Source: Prinsepia uniflora (lineage: Eukaryota; Streptophyta; Magnoliopsida; Rosales; Rosaceae). Taken from it: a DNA stretch of 64,000 nt. How positions within the stretch are numbered: the first letter of the stretch is position 1; each line of letters starts with the position of its first letter. The DNA is taken from contig CM064862.1 of NCBI GenBank assembly GCA_032719365.1, positions 87,470,503 to 87,534,502 on the forward strand, given 5' to 3'. Both the position numbers and the translations under genes were made by a program. Shown in pieces: positions 34,330 to 47,160 of the stretch. The notes below the pieces were generated by a model, which saw only the letters and a program-made list of their open reading frames with translations, was not told where the DNA came from and made no database searches.

Positions 34330-37300
34330 GTATATCCACTAACTAGCACAATACAACTCTACACTCAGACGTTCCACTAATACTCACGTCGCATAATCTA
34401 TACTCGACCACTTCGAGTGGAATTGATCACACTTTTCGAGTTTGATATCGCCCTACAATTCTACAATTACGCTGACACATTTAGCTAACACATTCAGCTT
34501 GCCGATTCTTTTCAATCACCAATTCACCCTGACATCTACTCCCACTGGGAGTCACCAACTTTTACTCATCAATTCACGCTGATACATCCAACCAAACTAC
34601 CACCACTTTACTAGTCGTAAATCAATTCGACATCTCTCCCACATCGAGAGTTATCAAATCTCACAATTTCTCGGCATTTCCTGAATTTTACCATATCAAC
34701 AACACACGTCTCATAACGTCGCATCAGCTAGTACTCACAACTCCATGGTTACAATTTGAATCACCAACACAACTCTGACTCACTCTAGAGTCGCACTAAG
34801 ATACCTCATCCCAAAACTCCCTCAATGTAACGTAAGATCAACGACAATATATCGCCTCGCAGGGCAAGCTTAAACTTGCGATATTTATCGGTCTCTATGC
34901 ACACATTAGTTAACCCCCTCAGCGATCCATGATGCTGGTGAGAGTCACAGAGCAGTAACTTCACGTGAAGCAACCCGTGGTTACACTAACCACCAATTCA
35001 TTTCACTTATGGACACACAATCCACGTCTCACTCACCTGAGAACTTGCAGTAAAGATTTCTTACCTTAAATTTCACTACACATTAAATTAGCTCGATAAG
35101 ATCCCCATAACGATGAAATGAATCTCACTCAATTAGTGTGCAACTGGACACCACCGAACACCTGCCCAGTAGTGATACACATCCCAACTATAGGGTTCCA
35201 CTAGCCATCCAAGGTTCTAAGCACGTGCTCATACGATCACTGAACCCATCAGAATCACTTTGGCCCAGCGCACAGTATCCAATGTCCATTTCACGTTCTC
35301 AACTAATCCAATGATATTGAAACTAAGTCGACTACCAACACGTTCATCCACATACCACTGGTATATCCTATATACCGTCACCAGGCACCACTCAGGCCTG
35401 TCCAGTATCGATCCTGGCACAATGTACCCAGTACGTACATCCATCCACCAACCAGCCTACTACATAGCTCGTAGCTAATCACACTTCAATTGTAGAGTCC
35501 ATCTGTCCAGTCCCGCATGAGACAGACCATACACTCCAATTTCGTGTCCATTCCGAGTTCCCTGGTCACTTGACCAGTGCCACACGTCTACTCCCAATCA
35601 CATCATCCAATAGGTACCAATCGGAATCACGTCCACCAAGACGTACCCATTCATGCCCAAAGAGTATCCAATCTCACCCACGTCTCTCGAGACGTACCGA
35701 TCTGAATTTTTCAGATATCTACTCATTCATTTACCATATCATATTCGATTGACTTCATAAGGAAGCCAATCCCCACAACACAACCTGACCCATAACATAA
35801 CCTGATCATCAAGATCACGATCCAGATCTATCACAACATCACCCGATCATTAACATCACAATCCTCGATCGTCACAACACCCTATATCCTCAACATCATG
35901 ATCCATATCCACCACAGCATCACCCAATCATCCACATCGAGATCTTAGGTGTATCTACACTAGTTCTTTCTTAGCTAACGACCAGATTTCAGGTCATAGG
36001 GTCTTACACCCCAATTGAATATGCATACTATCAAATCACTTCTTAACCATTTTCATATCTAAACAGATCAATCAACTACGAGACACGTCGAGACTGTGGG
36101 TTCTCTCCAATTATCTCTTATCAATCCTTGTCATTCCACCTAGGAAAAATCAAGGATGATTCAAGATGATTACATCAAAATTCATCCTACGTGAGTGCCA
36201 ACACAATCTCACTGCACTCACCTCACCATGTAATTCAACATCGTCTGCCACCAAGCAGAAAATGAGAAATCTCATTCACCTAGGTTCGAAATGCCCAACT
36301 CCTCTTGATGACTCAAAACAAATCACGGTCCACCAACCAATACAAGATCAATGTACTAGTGATAACAACCATCATCTGCCATGGGCGGAACATGAGAAGT
36401 CACCCTCAATGACTTTGGAATACCCATCACCAATGCTGAATCAAGCACTCTTCTCGTCGCCTCAATCACAACCTCTTTCGATTCCGAAGTTCCAACCATG
36501 TTGAAACCAACTCGCTTGTGCATCAACCATATGTCTGTACCAAGCAACTTGGTACCCCAACTTGCTTATTCGTTCATACTGTTTTATTCATTTACCACTT
36601 AATCATTCCAATCACATCAGTTATCACACTCACGGTTGGGTTAGAGTCCCAACACATCTCATTCACTGCTGGATCCCATCTAGTCTAACTGATTCACTGC
36701 CGAATCTCAGATACCGAATGAATGCCCATCACAACGAAGTCACATCCCATCTCGTGGCTCATCGTCATCTCATATCATCATCGCAATCATCGGCACACAG
36801 TGTACGAATCAGAAAATCCTGGATCTTTGCTCATACCGAGCAACGACCCCGTACCTCTGCTCAAGTTGGAGGAATTCAGCCTCCCTCGTACCTCACAACT
36901 CTTGGTATAATCACACTGACAACTCATACATGAAAAGGATACGTTCCCTGAATGTCTCTTGATTCACAACAACCACAACTACATTCATCCTCGATAGTAG
37001 TGCCTACCACAGACTCGTGTAGATCCAACCACCAAACATCGCTATCGAGACTCTGCATCCAACCAGAATCAACCGCCAGTACACACTATTATGTATCCCC
37101 GCTCCGGGATTCCATCGATAAGTTTCACACCCTTGTAACATGTCCAACCAATCTCTAACCAATCTTTAACTAGTCTCAACTCGACTCAACCAGTGTCGTC
37201 CACCAGGTCATCCCCGACCTTAGCTGCACCAAATTATCCATCACAAACTAGGGTAGCACGACAACAAACTGGGCCTAACCGATTATCACAACTTCGGCTG

Positions 37301-37716
37301 TAGAGTGCAGTACCATCACCAATCTGACATAACATGCCCGACCAATGGTCGCTAAAGTCAAACCACTCGCCGACTCACATTTGCGAACCATACATCATAC
37401 ACTAGGGTTTCTCACTAAGGTCACCTACTATCTCCATTGTACTCACATTCTCCTCACCATCAATCACAACTAAGGTTCGAGAAACCCGGCTGCTCTCAGC
37501 AGCACCACTCTCTTGACATGACTAACTAACGGAACGGTCCCACACTGCAATCTCGTCATAACTATGGCATACTCAAGCATTAACTATCGAATCGAAACTA
37601 TCCACGATTCATTCCCACTAACTATCAAACTGGCATCCTAACTATCAGGTTGATAACGGGTTGACCACGTAGAGACATCACATCCTCGACCTGCGCGTAC
37701 CACAAGAGCAAATCGT
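34330..37716 (-). mobile_element. Non-coding retroelement interior, copy C
   Basis: A third relative of the 17076-20236 interior, minus orientation, ending at a PBS complement (GCTCTGATACCA, 37717-37728) beside an LTR. Recurrent landmarks include GAATGCCCATCACAACGAAG near 36720 and the TTGCTCATACCGAGCAACGA segment near 36830 (copy B: TTCGTTCATACCGAGCGACG). No protein motifs; the longest frames are about 110-123 codons and show no bias or homology that I recognise. Confidence 0.68.
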
Positions 37717-38785
37717 GCTCTGATACCACTTGACACTACCCATCCCAATCCCCTCGAGATTATCGTGGGGTGTGCCATGCTCCCATCGGACACGAAGTGT
37801 CAGGCAACGGATAACTCAAATCTCAGCCTGTTCGGAGCTTCTAGAGTGCGCCAAGATCGATGGAGGAGTGCGATGTCTCGATCTCTGCTACAGCTCGCAT
37901 CCGTGATAAACCTGAAGGGCATTAAAATCATTTAAAAGTTGTGAGTGGACGAAAAATCAATAATTTAATAAAAACACATTTCATAAGAAGACATTTATAC
38001 GCTTCACTAAAAAGTATGCATGCATTCGAAACCCAATAATCAAACCATTTACTTTATTTAAATCATTAGGGCCTTAGTCCAAAACCATAAATCCAAGTAT
38101 GTGGGAACTCAACCCAAAATTGAAAATCCAAACTATGTGGGTCCCTGACCAAATCCATTAACACCGAAAATCAAATCATAAATCCAATAAATTAGAAATC
38201 TAAATACATAATCCAGTAAATCCATAAATCACAATTCCATCAAATATCGTTATGTACCAATCCTCGGCGTCCCAGACCCTTGACGTTCCAGACGTCATGT
38301 CACGGTCCAAGCTATGCGTGCTACTTGGGGTCTCAACCCGAGTCAATCTCTGACATCCCAAATGTCTGACATCCCAGACGTCTAGCAATCTTGCTCCTGA
38401 GTCACTATATGGTCCGGTCGCTTTGTGTAGTGACCCCTCGCAGGCAATGCAACGTGACCACTCGAGCGTCCCAGACTACTGGAGAAGACAATCCATGGAT
38501 ATAAGGATGGTATATGGAAAACCATTTCATAAATCAACTCAAACTATTCAAATGGGCCTATGCCTGCAATTTCCATAAAACCATCGTAATCCACAAAGCC
38601 GATTTCTCAAATCCAAATCCATGTATGGGTCTCCGACCCAAAAGCACATTCATAAAATACAACTGGGCCTCATGCCCGATTTCGTAAACCAACTGGATCC
38701 CTGGCCCGATGCCTCATTCAATCAAAATGGACTCCAAGTATGATAGTTTTTAAACCAAATGGGTCTCAAGCTCGATTCTATATTT

Positions 38786-39452
38786 CCTTGCCCTAGCCCT
38801 CACTGTTTTGTTTTCGGGAGCTCACGGTGCAACTTCCTAAGGGGTCACCCATCATGGAATTGTACTAGCTTCAACTCACTTAACTTTGGAGTTCCAACCG
38901 AACCCAAAGTCAATGAGCTCCCAAAAGGCCTCGTGCTAGATAGGTGTGTGCCTACACCTTTAAGGCACCCCAACATTCCCCTCCCAGACCATTCCCCCGT
39001 TGCAGGAATGTGGGATTTTTCACCATTCCCTCTAAGACATGGGTCTTACAATCCACCCCTCTTAGGGCCCAACGTCCTCGCTGGCACACTTCCCGATCGG
39101 GGTCTAGTTCTGATACCATTCTGTCAGGACCCGACCCTCCTCGGCCAGGACCGGACTCATCTAGCACGATATTGTCCGATTTGGGCCTCCTTGCCCTTGC
39201 CCTCACGGTTTTGTTTTTGGGAGCTCACAGTACAACTTCCCAGGGGATCACCCATTATGGAATTGCACCAGCTTCAACTCACTTAACTTTGGAGTTCCAA
39301 CCGAACCCAAAGCCAATGAGCTCCCAAAAGGCATCGTGTTAGATAGGTGTATGCCTACACCTTTAAGGCACCCCACCATTCCCCTCCCAGACCATTCCCC
39401 CTTGCAGAAATGTGGGATAGTTCACCGTTCCCTCCAGGACACGGGTTTTACA
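38786..39452 (-). mobile_element. Cassandra-type TRIM, truncated at one end
   Basis: Two 5S-like LTR copies on the minus strand. The 5' LTR is 39122-39452 (plus TGTCAGGACCCG...GGGTTTTACA), followed by PBS TGGTATCAGAAC (minus, 39107-39118), a ~70-bp interior and a polypurine tract GGGGTGGATTGTAAG. The 3' LTR is 38786-39050, lacking its last ~85 bp. Each LTR has the 5S-like core (minus AACTCCAAAGTTAAG and TGGGTGA-CCCCTGGGAAGT). No protein is encoded. Confidence 0.85.
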
Positions 39453-39468
39453 ATAAATTTTTGACAGG

Positions 39469-40486
39469 ACCCATCCCGATCCCCTGTGGGACCTATTGGG
39501 GATGTGCCTTACTCCCATCTGACTTTGACTCTAGAATACCAGAAATACCCTTGACGGGCTTAAAGTCTTTCAAATTAAAATAAACAAGGTTTTACATGCA
39601 ACCCTAGAGTTCTACAATGTCAGACCAAGGATAGTATAATACAAAAAGTGAGCACAAAGTCGGGTTACAAAACGGTGCTCAACCTACCCAAACAGGGTGT
39701 ACAGGTGCGCAACACGAAAAATATGCCTCGGACTCCGGGTCCTCCTCCTCTAACTTGCATGCACGGCCTAGAGAGGTCAATAAAACAGTAAAGAGTGAGT
39801 GGGCCAAAAATCAATGATAACTCCAAAATCCAGTTTAACAATAATATAATAATCATAAGGTTTTACCCCTCCGTTTAGAAACTTGCATGCATTAGTAAAA
39901 AACATAGTATCATAATATCACATAGTCAACATAAGGAAATAATCAAAATAATAGTGCACTGTACAACCTAACCCCGACATCCCTGATGTTTGGCATCCTC
40001 GATGCCTAAATCATGTCACGATCCTAAGGCTACGCGTGCCACCCGAGGTTTCAAATCCTAAGTCTCCCTAGGGTCCACCCAGGTCAAGGTCCCTCTGACC
40101 ATTGACCCTCTTTGGGGGGTATCATCAACACCTGCACTCCTGATTGCGAGCCGCCCCTCAGGGCCAACCCCTCTCAGGCAGTGCCCATGACTACTCCAAG
40201 ATACTACTGGACGTCTGGAGGAGACAGAAAACATAACGTAGGTATGCACAGTGCAATAGTATTACAATCCACATAACTCCCCAACTTACTTCAAAAACCA
40301 ATTCGTACATATATCCAGACGGTTCTCATTCCCAAAACATCATACTACGTATAAAATTCCACAATAAAATATCAACACTCATCCCATCACAATCATGAAG
40401 CAAAATAGTGAAAACAGTTATGCATGCAATCAATTTGAAATCAAACAGCTCACTCACAAGTGGTCCTTACTGCTCAACGAACTGCC
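39469..40486 (-). repeat. LTR 3'-end fragment
   Basis: Starts TGACAGGACCCATCCCGATC and carries the usual order of LTR landmarks: a GTGAGTGGGCC segment near 39800, ATGCATGC-rich sequence, then GTCTCCCTAGGGTCCACCCAGG near 40065. Interrupted on the right by the hAT-like element at 40487; LTR sequence continues at 41430. Confidence 0.5.
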
Positions 40487-41421
40487 CATTGATGAAAATA
40501 TCGGTGGATGTCGCCGAAATTTCGTTATTTTGGGCCAGCGACATGTAAGAAGGGGGGAAAAGAAATTCGCCCAAATATCGAACAATTGACATGTTTTGAG
40601 TCCATAGATCTTTTCCTAGGATCAAAAGGATGAAAATGCACTATTAATTCGTAAAAATCGAACTTAAATCGAAGGATATATCGCTGGGTCATGCCGCCGG
40701 GTCGGAAAACCCGAGCTGCAGACCCGGCGGGAGGTAGGGGGAGACTGTTGCTAACCGGTTAATTTGTATACTTATATAATTGACGTTATGTATTTTAACA
40801 AAGTCCAGCCCATCAAAGTTGGTTTGGGTTTTTGGGCTCATTTGGGGGGTCTCGGGTTCGACCCCCCTGGCTGCCAAAGGGTTGTTTTTATTGTTTTTTC
40901 CTTTTTTTATTCATTTATTCCAATTTTTCAAAGGTTTGTTTTTTTTTCCATTTTTTTTTCAATTTTATATAATCCATTACTTCCAATTTTTTAAACAAAA
41001 TTTGACCCTATTTTTTCATTTTTTTTTCAATATTAAATATATTTAAACTTATTTTATCATTTTTTTACATTGAATTTTTGTATGTTTATTGTTATGTTTT
41101 TAACTTTTAACATTCAATTATAGTAACTCACTTCAATTTATATTTATATTTAAGATTTTATATTATTAGTCATCGGCAGAATCATATTACATCAAACAAT
41201 TGTCATATATTTATCATATCAAAGTCATTTTATAGTTTTTATTAGTCCTATATAACCATTATTGGGTACTTAAGTTTTTCCCAAAGTTTCATTCTAAATT
41301 TCTGTCATTTGAACCCAATTTTCGTCATTTTTGTTGACCGTAAACGATATCGATATTTGGGATGAGATATCCGTAAATTCGACGAGCGATATATCCGTCG
41401 ATATCGATATTTTCATCCTTG
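40487..41421. mobile_element. hAT-like non-autonomous element (same family as 136-1906)
   Basis: Begins CATTGATGAAAATATCGG and ends CGATATTTTCATCCTTG, so 14 of the first 17 bases are inverted at the ends. Flanked by GAACTGCC (40479-40486) and GAACCGCC (41422-41429), an 8-bp duplication with one mismatch. The last ~170 bp match the first part of the 136-1906 element in reverse. No transposase. A GC-rich motif near 40690-40740 includes AACCCGAGCTGCAGACCCGG. Confidence 0.72.
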
Positions 41422-42959
41422 GAACCGCCTAAACCTGTCCAAACACATCAGAAGGTCACTAGTTGACCCTATTTGGTTTAACATCCAACCCTAGAACAAA
41501 ATCAACCCGGGAACGCGTCTCGAACACGCTTACCGAGGCTAGTTTCCTAAATTTGACCAACCTAACGATTTCCAATCGACATGAAACCACCTCCATTGGA
41601 TTCGTATCGTCGAAACCTTGAAAATAGTACCAGCCCCACCAAAAACACTATTCACACACGCGTGGTCAACGCTGCTACAGTATCGCTGACGTCAACATGA
41701 CGTCACTCTCTAACATGTGTCAAATGACACGTGTCAGTCCTTGATTGGTCCCTTGTCTGACATGTCTGACAAGATGATGTCATCATGATGTTAGTATGAC
41801 GTCAGCATGATGATGTCATCATCTATATCATTCGGTCAATCCCTACCGAGAACCTACACTACTGTTCGGTTGGTCTCTATCGAGAACCTGCACTGCCGTT
41901 CAGTTGGTCTTTACCGAAGAACCAAAAGCTGGGCTACCGTGACCCACGGCCATGACCCGATCAGAAAATCCATTCTCGACCACCATTTTCATCGCCGTTG
42001 GTTCCTAAGCACTCGTCTCAATCTAACCTAGGGGTCTATAAACTTAAAAACTCAAAGAAGGGTCAAGATCTTTACCTCCAGCTCGAAGAGTTTCAGCTCT
42101 GTTTCCCGATCGTCTCCTCCGTCACGTCAGGCGATAACCAAGCTCGAAATCAGCCTCCACAGTCACGCTTCAATCCTTAGAACAAGACTACACAAACGAG
42201 AAGGCCCCTTACAAGTTCAGATCGGGGTTTTGGAAACTGGGAAAACTTAGAGAAGTTTCGGGTTTTCTCTTCTTACCTCCGCTGCGTCGCCGCCGTGGTC
42301 TCCAGCTGGTCGTTTATGGCTTCGCGAGTCCCAGTCTGACGTTAGCACGAAATACTAGAGTGGTTTGAGCAGTTTGGGGTCTGGGGGGGTTAGTCTGTCT
42401 GTCACGGGTCCAAATTTTGTTCGGGTTTTCAGATGGCGACGACAATGACGGTGAGGACGATGATGATGGAGATGATGTTCTGGTGAGGCGTGTGATCGAT
42501 CTGGGTTGGAGATGAAGCAGCAGATGAGGAAGGGGAGTCGGGTGTTTGCTGCAAAGTGTTTGTAATGGTTGCTCACGGGAAGAATGAGAACAAGGGAGAA
42601 GAAAGTATATTCATACATCCAGGCATTTTGGGTTATTGGGCTAGTTAGATGAGTGACACTTGCACTCATCTGATTGGTCCAAGATTCAAGTTGACTAATC
42701 CAATCATTCCACCTGGGCCGAAACACGAAAAACGAAATAATAACCCGCATAATTCGTGACCCATAACTTTCGTTCTGAACCTCCGATTCCAGCATGTCGC
42801 CTGTCTACGGACTCGTAGTGATGCGATCTACGTAATAGTCAAAGGTCCAAGTCCAAATAGTATTCCGGGTCAAAAATCAACATTTTGCCCAGGGCAAAAT
42901 GGTCATTTTACATATAATTTCATAATTTACAAAAATTCGAAAAAATCTGGGTCGTTACA

Positions 42960-43380
42960 AGACGAAAAATCAATAATATAATAAAAACACATTTCATAAG
43001 AAGACATTTATGCTCTTCACTAAAAAGTATGCATGTAATGGCCTAGAACATCAAAAAGGGCAAAAATGTAAATTCAGAAAAGATTTGTATAAAAATGACG
43101 TTTTTACCTATCCCAGGTCAAAAGTCAACATTTTGCCGTAACTAGGGGTAAAATGGTCATTTTACATATAATTTCATAATTTACAAAAATTCAAAAAAAT
43201 CCGGGTCGTTACAATATGAAAAATCAATAATATAATAAAAACACATTTCATAAAAAGATATTTATGCCCTTCACTAAAAAGTATGCATGTAACGGCCTGG
43301 AACATCAAAAAGGGCAAAAATGTAAATTCGGAAAAGATTTGTATAAAAATGGTGTTTTTACCCTTGTGAATAGTGAGGTC
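42960..43380. repeat. 254-bp tandem duplication of fused LTR ends
   Basis: The unit starting GACGAAAAATCAATAATA at 42961 recurs at 43215 (ATGAAAAATCAATAATATA). The copies agree until about 43360. Within each unit an ATGCATG stretch leads into a TGTAA(C/T)GGCCT LTR start (43034, 43288). The first unit ends with a minus-strand LTR start, GGGTCGTTACA (43213). Confidence 0.8.
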
Positions 43381-46010
43381 AAACGTTGACTTTTTGTTTG
43401 GCAGGTCGAACGAACGTTGGCCGATAACTGTGACGTAGTTCGGGACGTCACGAGTCTGTAGATGGGTGGCACGTCCGATTTCGACAATCGAGGAAGAAGT
43501 TATGATGTTCGGAAGGTCGAGGGTATTTTGGTAATTTGGTTAAAAAAGGGAAATTTGTTGATTTTTTAGACGACAAGTATTTTTCACGCAATTCGAGGAC
43601 CATTAGGTAGGTCTCGATTTCCTGAGTACAACGAAAGGCGGCACGCCGTCATCGGACGTTGGACGGTTTAGTTACGGGTCTAATTATGTGAGGGTAAAAT
43701 GGTAATTTGGACATTTAAGGGCAAAATGGTCTTTTGGCAACTTGAATTATGTGAGCAATCAGATGAGGATGCCTGGGCTGGATGGATTGGATATTTTGGC
43801 TGAGAACCACATAGATGAGGACATATGTCCACTCTCCAATGGCTTCTAGCCAAGTCTCACACGGTTAAGCTATTTTAAATTGGCTGAATCGGTCAAAAGA
43901 GAGAAAACAGAGACAGAGAGCAAATCGTCTATTTTCAGTGTGTGAGTAGTGTGTGAGTTCATTGTGTTAGTGAGTGAGAGATCAAGACGTGTTGTGACTT
44001 GTGTGAAGGTGTCTTGGTGAAGGACTGAGTGAGAAGTGTATGAGAAGTGAGAAAACCCAGAGACAGAGGAGGAAGAAACCGTGAATAGCCGTGAGCTTCA
44101 ATCGATCAAACCCATCTAAATCTTGTATGTGGTGGTGTTCAATGAGCAGAAGTGAACCTAGGACGTGAGAGACTACAGTGGAGATCACGACGGAGGATTG
44201 GAAGCAGGTAAGTCATCTCGGTTCCCCTGTTTTTCCTGAAATGGTGCAAGTGAAAATCGATGGGTTTGGTAAGTTATTGAGTGACTCTGATGACCCTTGC
44301 AGTCGTGGAAGGCTACTACGGAATGTAGGGCTCGAAACCATGACCGGAGAGGCGAGTGGTGGCCGGGAGCAGAGAGCTGAAATCTCTGAGTTTTAGTTCG
44401 AATTTGAGAGGTATGAAATAGGATCTCATTTGTGTTTTCGTTAGTTAAATTATTTATAAATTAAAGGACGAAGCTAATGGTGAAGAAAGGATCGAGATTG
44501 GACAGGAAATGGATGAAAACCGGCCTCGCCGGCTTAGTTGGACTGAGCCAGTCTGAACCGGGATGGCTGGAGGTTGACGATGATGAACAGTGCCGCGTGT
44601 GGGGCCTTTTTTGGGGAAGTGTTCAACATGATTTTCATTCTAATCGATGTAACGAACATGAGGCATCCGAAATTATGACATTTGACACGTTTGTGACCCG
44701 AAATTAATCGAAGTGTTTGTGACCCGAAATTATGACATTTGACAGGTCGGGATATTCATGAGGCATCCGAGGAGCGTACGGGACACGATTGACACGTTCG
44801 AACTTTGTGAGTGGACTTTTATTTTCTAACCAAGCATGCATAACTGTTTTTATCTACTTATTCCATCCTTTAAATATGGTTTTATGTTTTGGATTACCAT
44901 ATATCTGCTTTACATAATTGCATGGTTTTCGAGATGTTTCTTAGATGTATACATATTTTGACACGTTTTACGAGATATGGACTTATGCTATGATTTGATC
45001 ATGATTCCGATGCTATAATTTTGGGATATAAACATATGACTTGTTTTCAATGATTACAAATGGTTTTTGAAAAATGATTTCGATAACCAAGATTTTGGGT
45101 TTTAGAATCGGATTTCGGAAATCGAGATTTGGTTTTAAAGCTTAAAAAGGGATTTCTGGATTTGGATTCGGAATGGTGATTCTGGACGCCAACATGGCTT
45201 CGGAATGGTGATTTCGGATTCGGATTTGGACATGGATTTGGAAATGGTTTTCAAACGGGTTTGGATTGGATTTGCTGGATTTGCTTATTGGGTTTAAAGA
45301 CCCGGATATGATACATGACGGGGGTGTGCCCGGATTGGGTTTAAAGACCCAGATTGAGTTTAAAGACTCGGGAGTTTAAAGACTCGGATATTGTGATTTT
45401 CCCCGTAGGCCTATTGAGTTTAAAGACTCGGGAGTTTAAAGACTCAGATTATATTGAGGCCTAGATTGAGTTTAAAGACTCGGGAGTTTAAAAACTCGGA
45501 TAGATCCAGCAGGTTCGATTGGTTGATGATATATTTTGTATTTCATGTTTTTATGATGATGTTTCCATAATGATTGCTTTACGTTTTATACAGTTGTTTT
45601 TTAGATACTTAGTTATGCATGCATGTTTTAAAATGGAGGGTAAAATCCTGGTTTGCTTTTAAAACTATTTTTGAAACTCTTATTTTTAGTCCACTCACAC
45701 TTTTATGGTTTTAAATACCCTCCAGGTCGTGGTGTGAACTTTGGGGCTAACGTTGAGGCAGAGGCAGAGACATAAAGTTTTCCCGTTGCGCGTTTAGTCA
45801 GCTCACAGTAGGATTTTTATTCTTATCTTGTACTATTACTATGCTCTGTGCTACTGTTGAATGGATGTATTGTAACTTCTCCCTGGTCTAACAATGTATG
45901 TTTTGTGGTTATTGCGGTTATTTTGGTCTTTTAAAGTTTGGTTGTCAGACGGGAGCAGGGTTCGTCCCGGTTATCTAGGTGATAATCGGGGTTGTTAGAC
46001 GGGAGCAGGG
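43288..46010 (+). repeat. Gypsy-like LTR (plus), 3' end not found
   Basis: Starts TGTAACGGCCTGG and contains family landmarks in order: GTTGACTTTTTGTTTGG, GACGTAGTTCGGGACGTCAC, a GC-rich leader-like part (44000-44400), the GAGTTTAAAGACTCGG array (45290-45505), and a GTCAGACGGGAGCAGGG-like 3' portion duplicated at 45946 and 45991. The expected GGTCCTGACA terminus is missing. Short open frames (up to 76 codons) are not gene-like. Confidence 0.6.
45290..45505. repeat. Tandem GAGTTTAAAGACTCGG array
   Basis: About nine copies of a 14-17-bp motif (GAGTTTAAAGACTCGG, early ones GGGTTTAAAGACCCGG), the reverse-orientation counterpart of 4185-4380. Its presence in two LTRs more than 40 kb apart supports common family membership. 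Confidence 0.75.
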
Positions 46011-46423
46011 TTCTTCCTCGATCAAACCAGTTCAGACAGGTTCAATGCAGGTCCGGTTCAACTGGACCGGCGTGACCGGTTCAGGACCATATCTCCTATG
46101 TTTTCTGTCCGTTTTCATCCATTTTCATTCCTAAACCTTCATCTAATCATTCCTAATCTATTTACGACTTCAAAACTGAAAAGTAAGCACTGGAAATTAC
46201 CTCCCCGATCGACGATCAAACCTTCAAACCTCCTCCTATGTGTTCTCGTGACTCCGGCCACCGTTGGCCTCCGTTCTAAGCCCACTAGCTTCCTATCATC
46301 CTCTAAAACACATTCCAATTGTCAAAACCACACAACAAACACCAAATCTCAACTTACCATTTCTGAATCAAAACTGGGCACTCTCGAATTTCTCACTTAC
46401 CTCGCCGTCGCGAGCACCGTTGT

Positions 46424-47160
46424 TGTCAAGACCCGACCCTACTCGGTCAGGACCCGACTCATCTAGCACCATATTGTTCGCTTTGGGCCTCGCCCTCACA
46501 GTTTTGTTTTCGGGAGCTCATGGTGCAACTTCCCAGGGGGGTCACCCATCATGGAATTACACCAACCTCAACTCGCTTAACTTTGGAGTTCCAATCCCCC
46601 CCCCCCCCCCCCCCCACCCCCAAAGCCACTTGAGCTCCCAAAAAGCCTAGTGTTAGATAGGTGTGTGCCTACACCTTTAAGGCACACCACCATCCTCTCC
46701 CAGACCATTCCCCCTCGCATAAATGTGGGATTGTTCACCGTTCCCTCCAGGACACGGGTCTTACAATCCACCCCCCTTAGGGCCCAGCGTCCTCGCTGGC
46801 ACACTTCCCGGTCGGGGTCTGGCTCTGATACCAAATTTTCAGGACCCGACCCTACTCGGTCAGGACCCGACTCATCTAGCACCATATTGTCCGCTTTGGG
46901 CCTCGCCCTCACGGTTTTGTTTTCGGGAGCTCATGGTGCAACTTCCCAGTGGGGGTCACCCATCATGGAATTGCACCAGCCTCAACTCACTTAACTTTGG
47001 GGTTCCAATCCCCCTCAAAGCCACTTGAGCTCCCAAAAGGCCTAGTGCTAGATAGGTGTGTGCCTACACCTTTAAGGCACACCATCATCCTCTTCCAGAC
47101 CATTCCCCCTTGCAGGAATATGGGATTGTTCACCGTTCCCTCCAGGACACGGGTCTTACA
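46424..47160 (-). mobile_element. Near-complete Cassandra-type TRIM (737 bp)
   Basis: Target duplications GTTGT (46419-46423) and GCTGT (47161-47165) differ by one base. On minus the 5' LTR is 47160-46837, followed by PBS TGGTATCAGAGCC (46821-46833), a short interior, polypurine tract GGGGGGTGGATTG (about 46766-46780), and the 3' LTR 46765-46424. Both LTRs have the 5S-like core: minus AACTCCAAAGTTAAGCGAGT near 46571-46592 in the 3' copy; 5' copy AACCCCAAAGTTAAGTGAG; plus TGGGTGACCCCC and GGGAAGTTGCACC. A 20-base C run (46596-46615) lies in the 3' LTR. No protein is encoded. Confidence 0.9.
46596..46615. repeat. 20-base C homopolymer in a Cassandra LTR
   Basis: The partner LTR has only CCCCCTC at the equivalent place (near 47012), so this is an expansion after insertion or a sequencing-length artefact. 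Confidence 0.85.

Larger units (their letters stand above)
37731..42959 (-). repeat. Gypsy-like LTR mosaic with nested insertions
   Basis: The left edge TGACACTACCC abuts a PBS (37717-37728). The right edge GGGTCGTTACA (42959) is the 5' terminus on minus. Inside are a Cassandra element (38786-39452), a second LTR 3' end starting near 39469 (TGACAGGACCCATCCC), and a hAT-like element (40487-41421). At 41690-41830 are GTCAGCATGATGATGTCATC-like repeats. It is probably two LTRs joined rather than one; no gene is seen. Confidence 0.55.
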
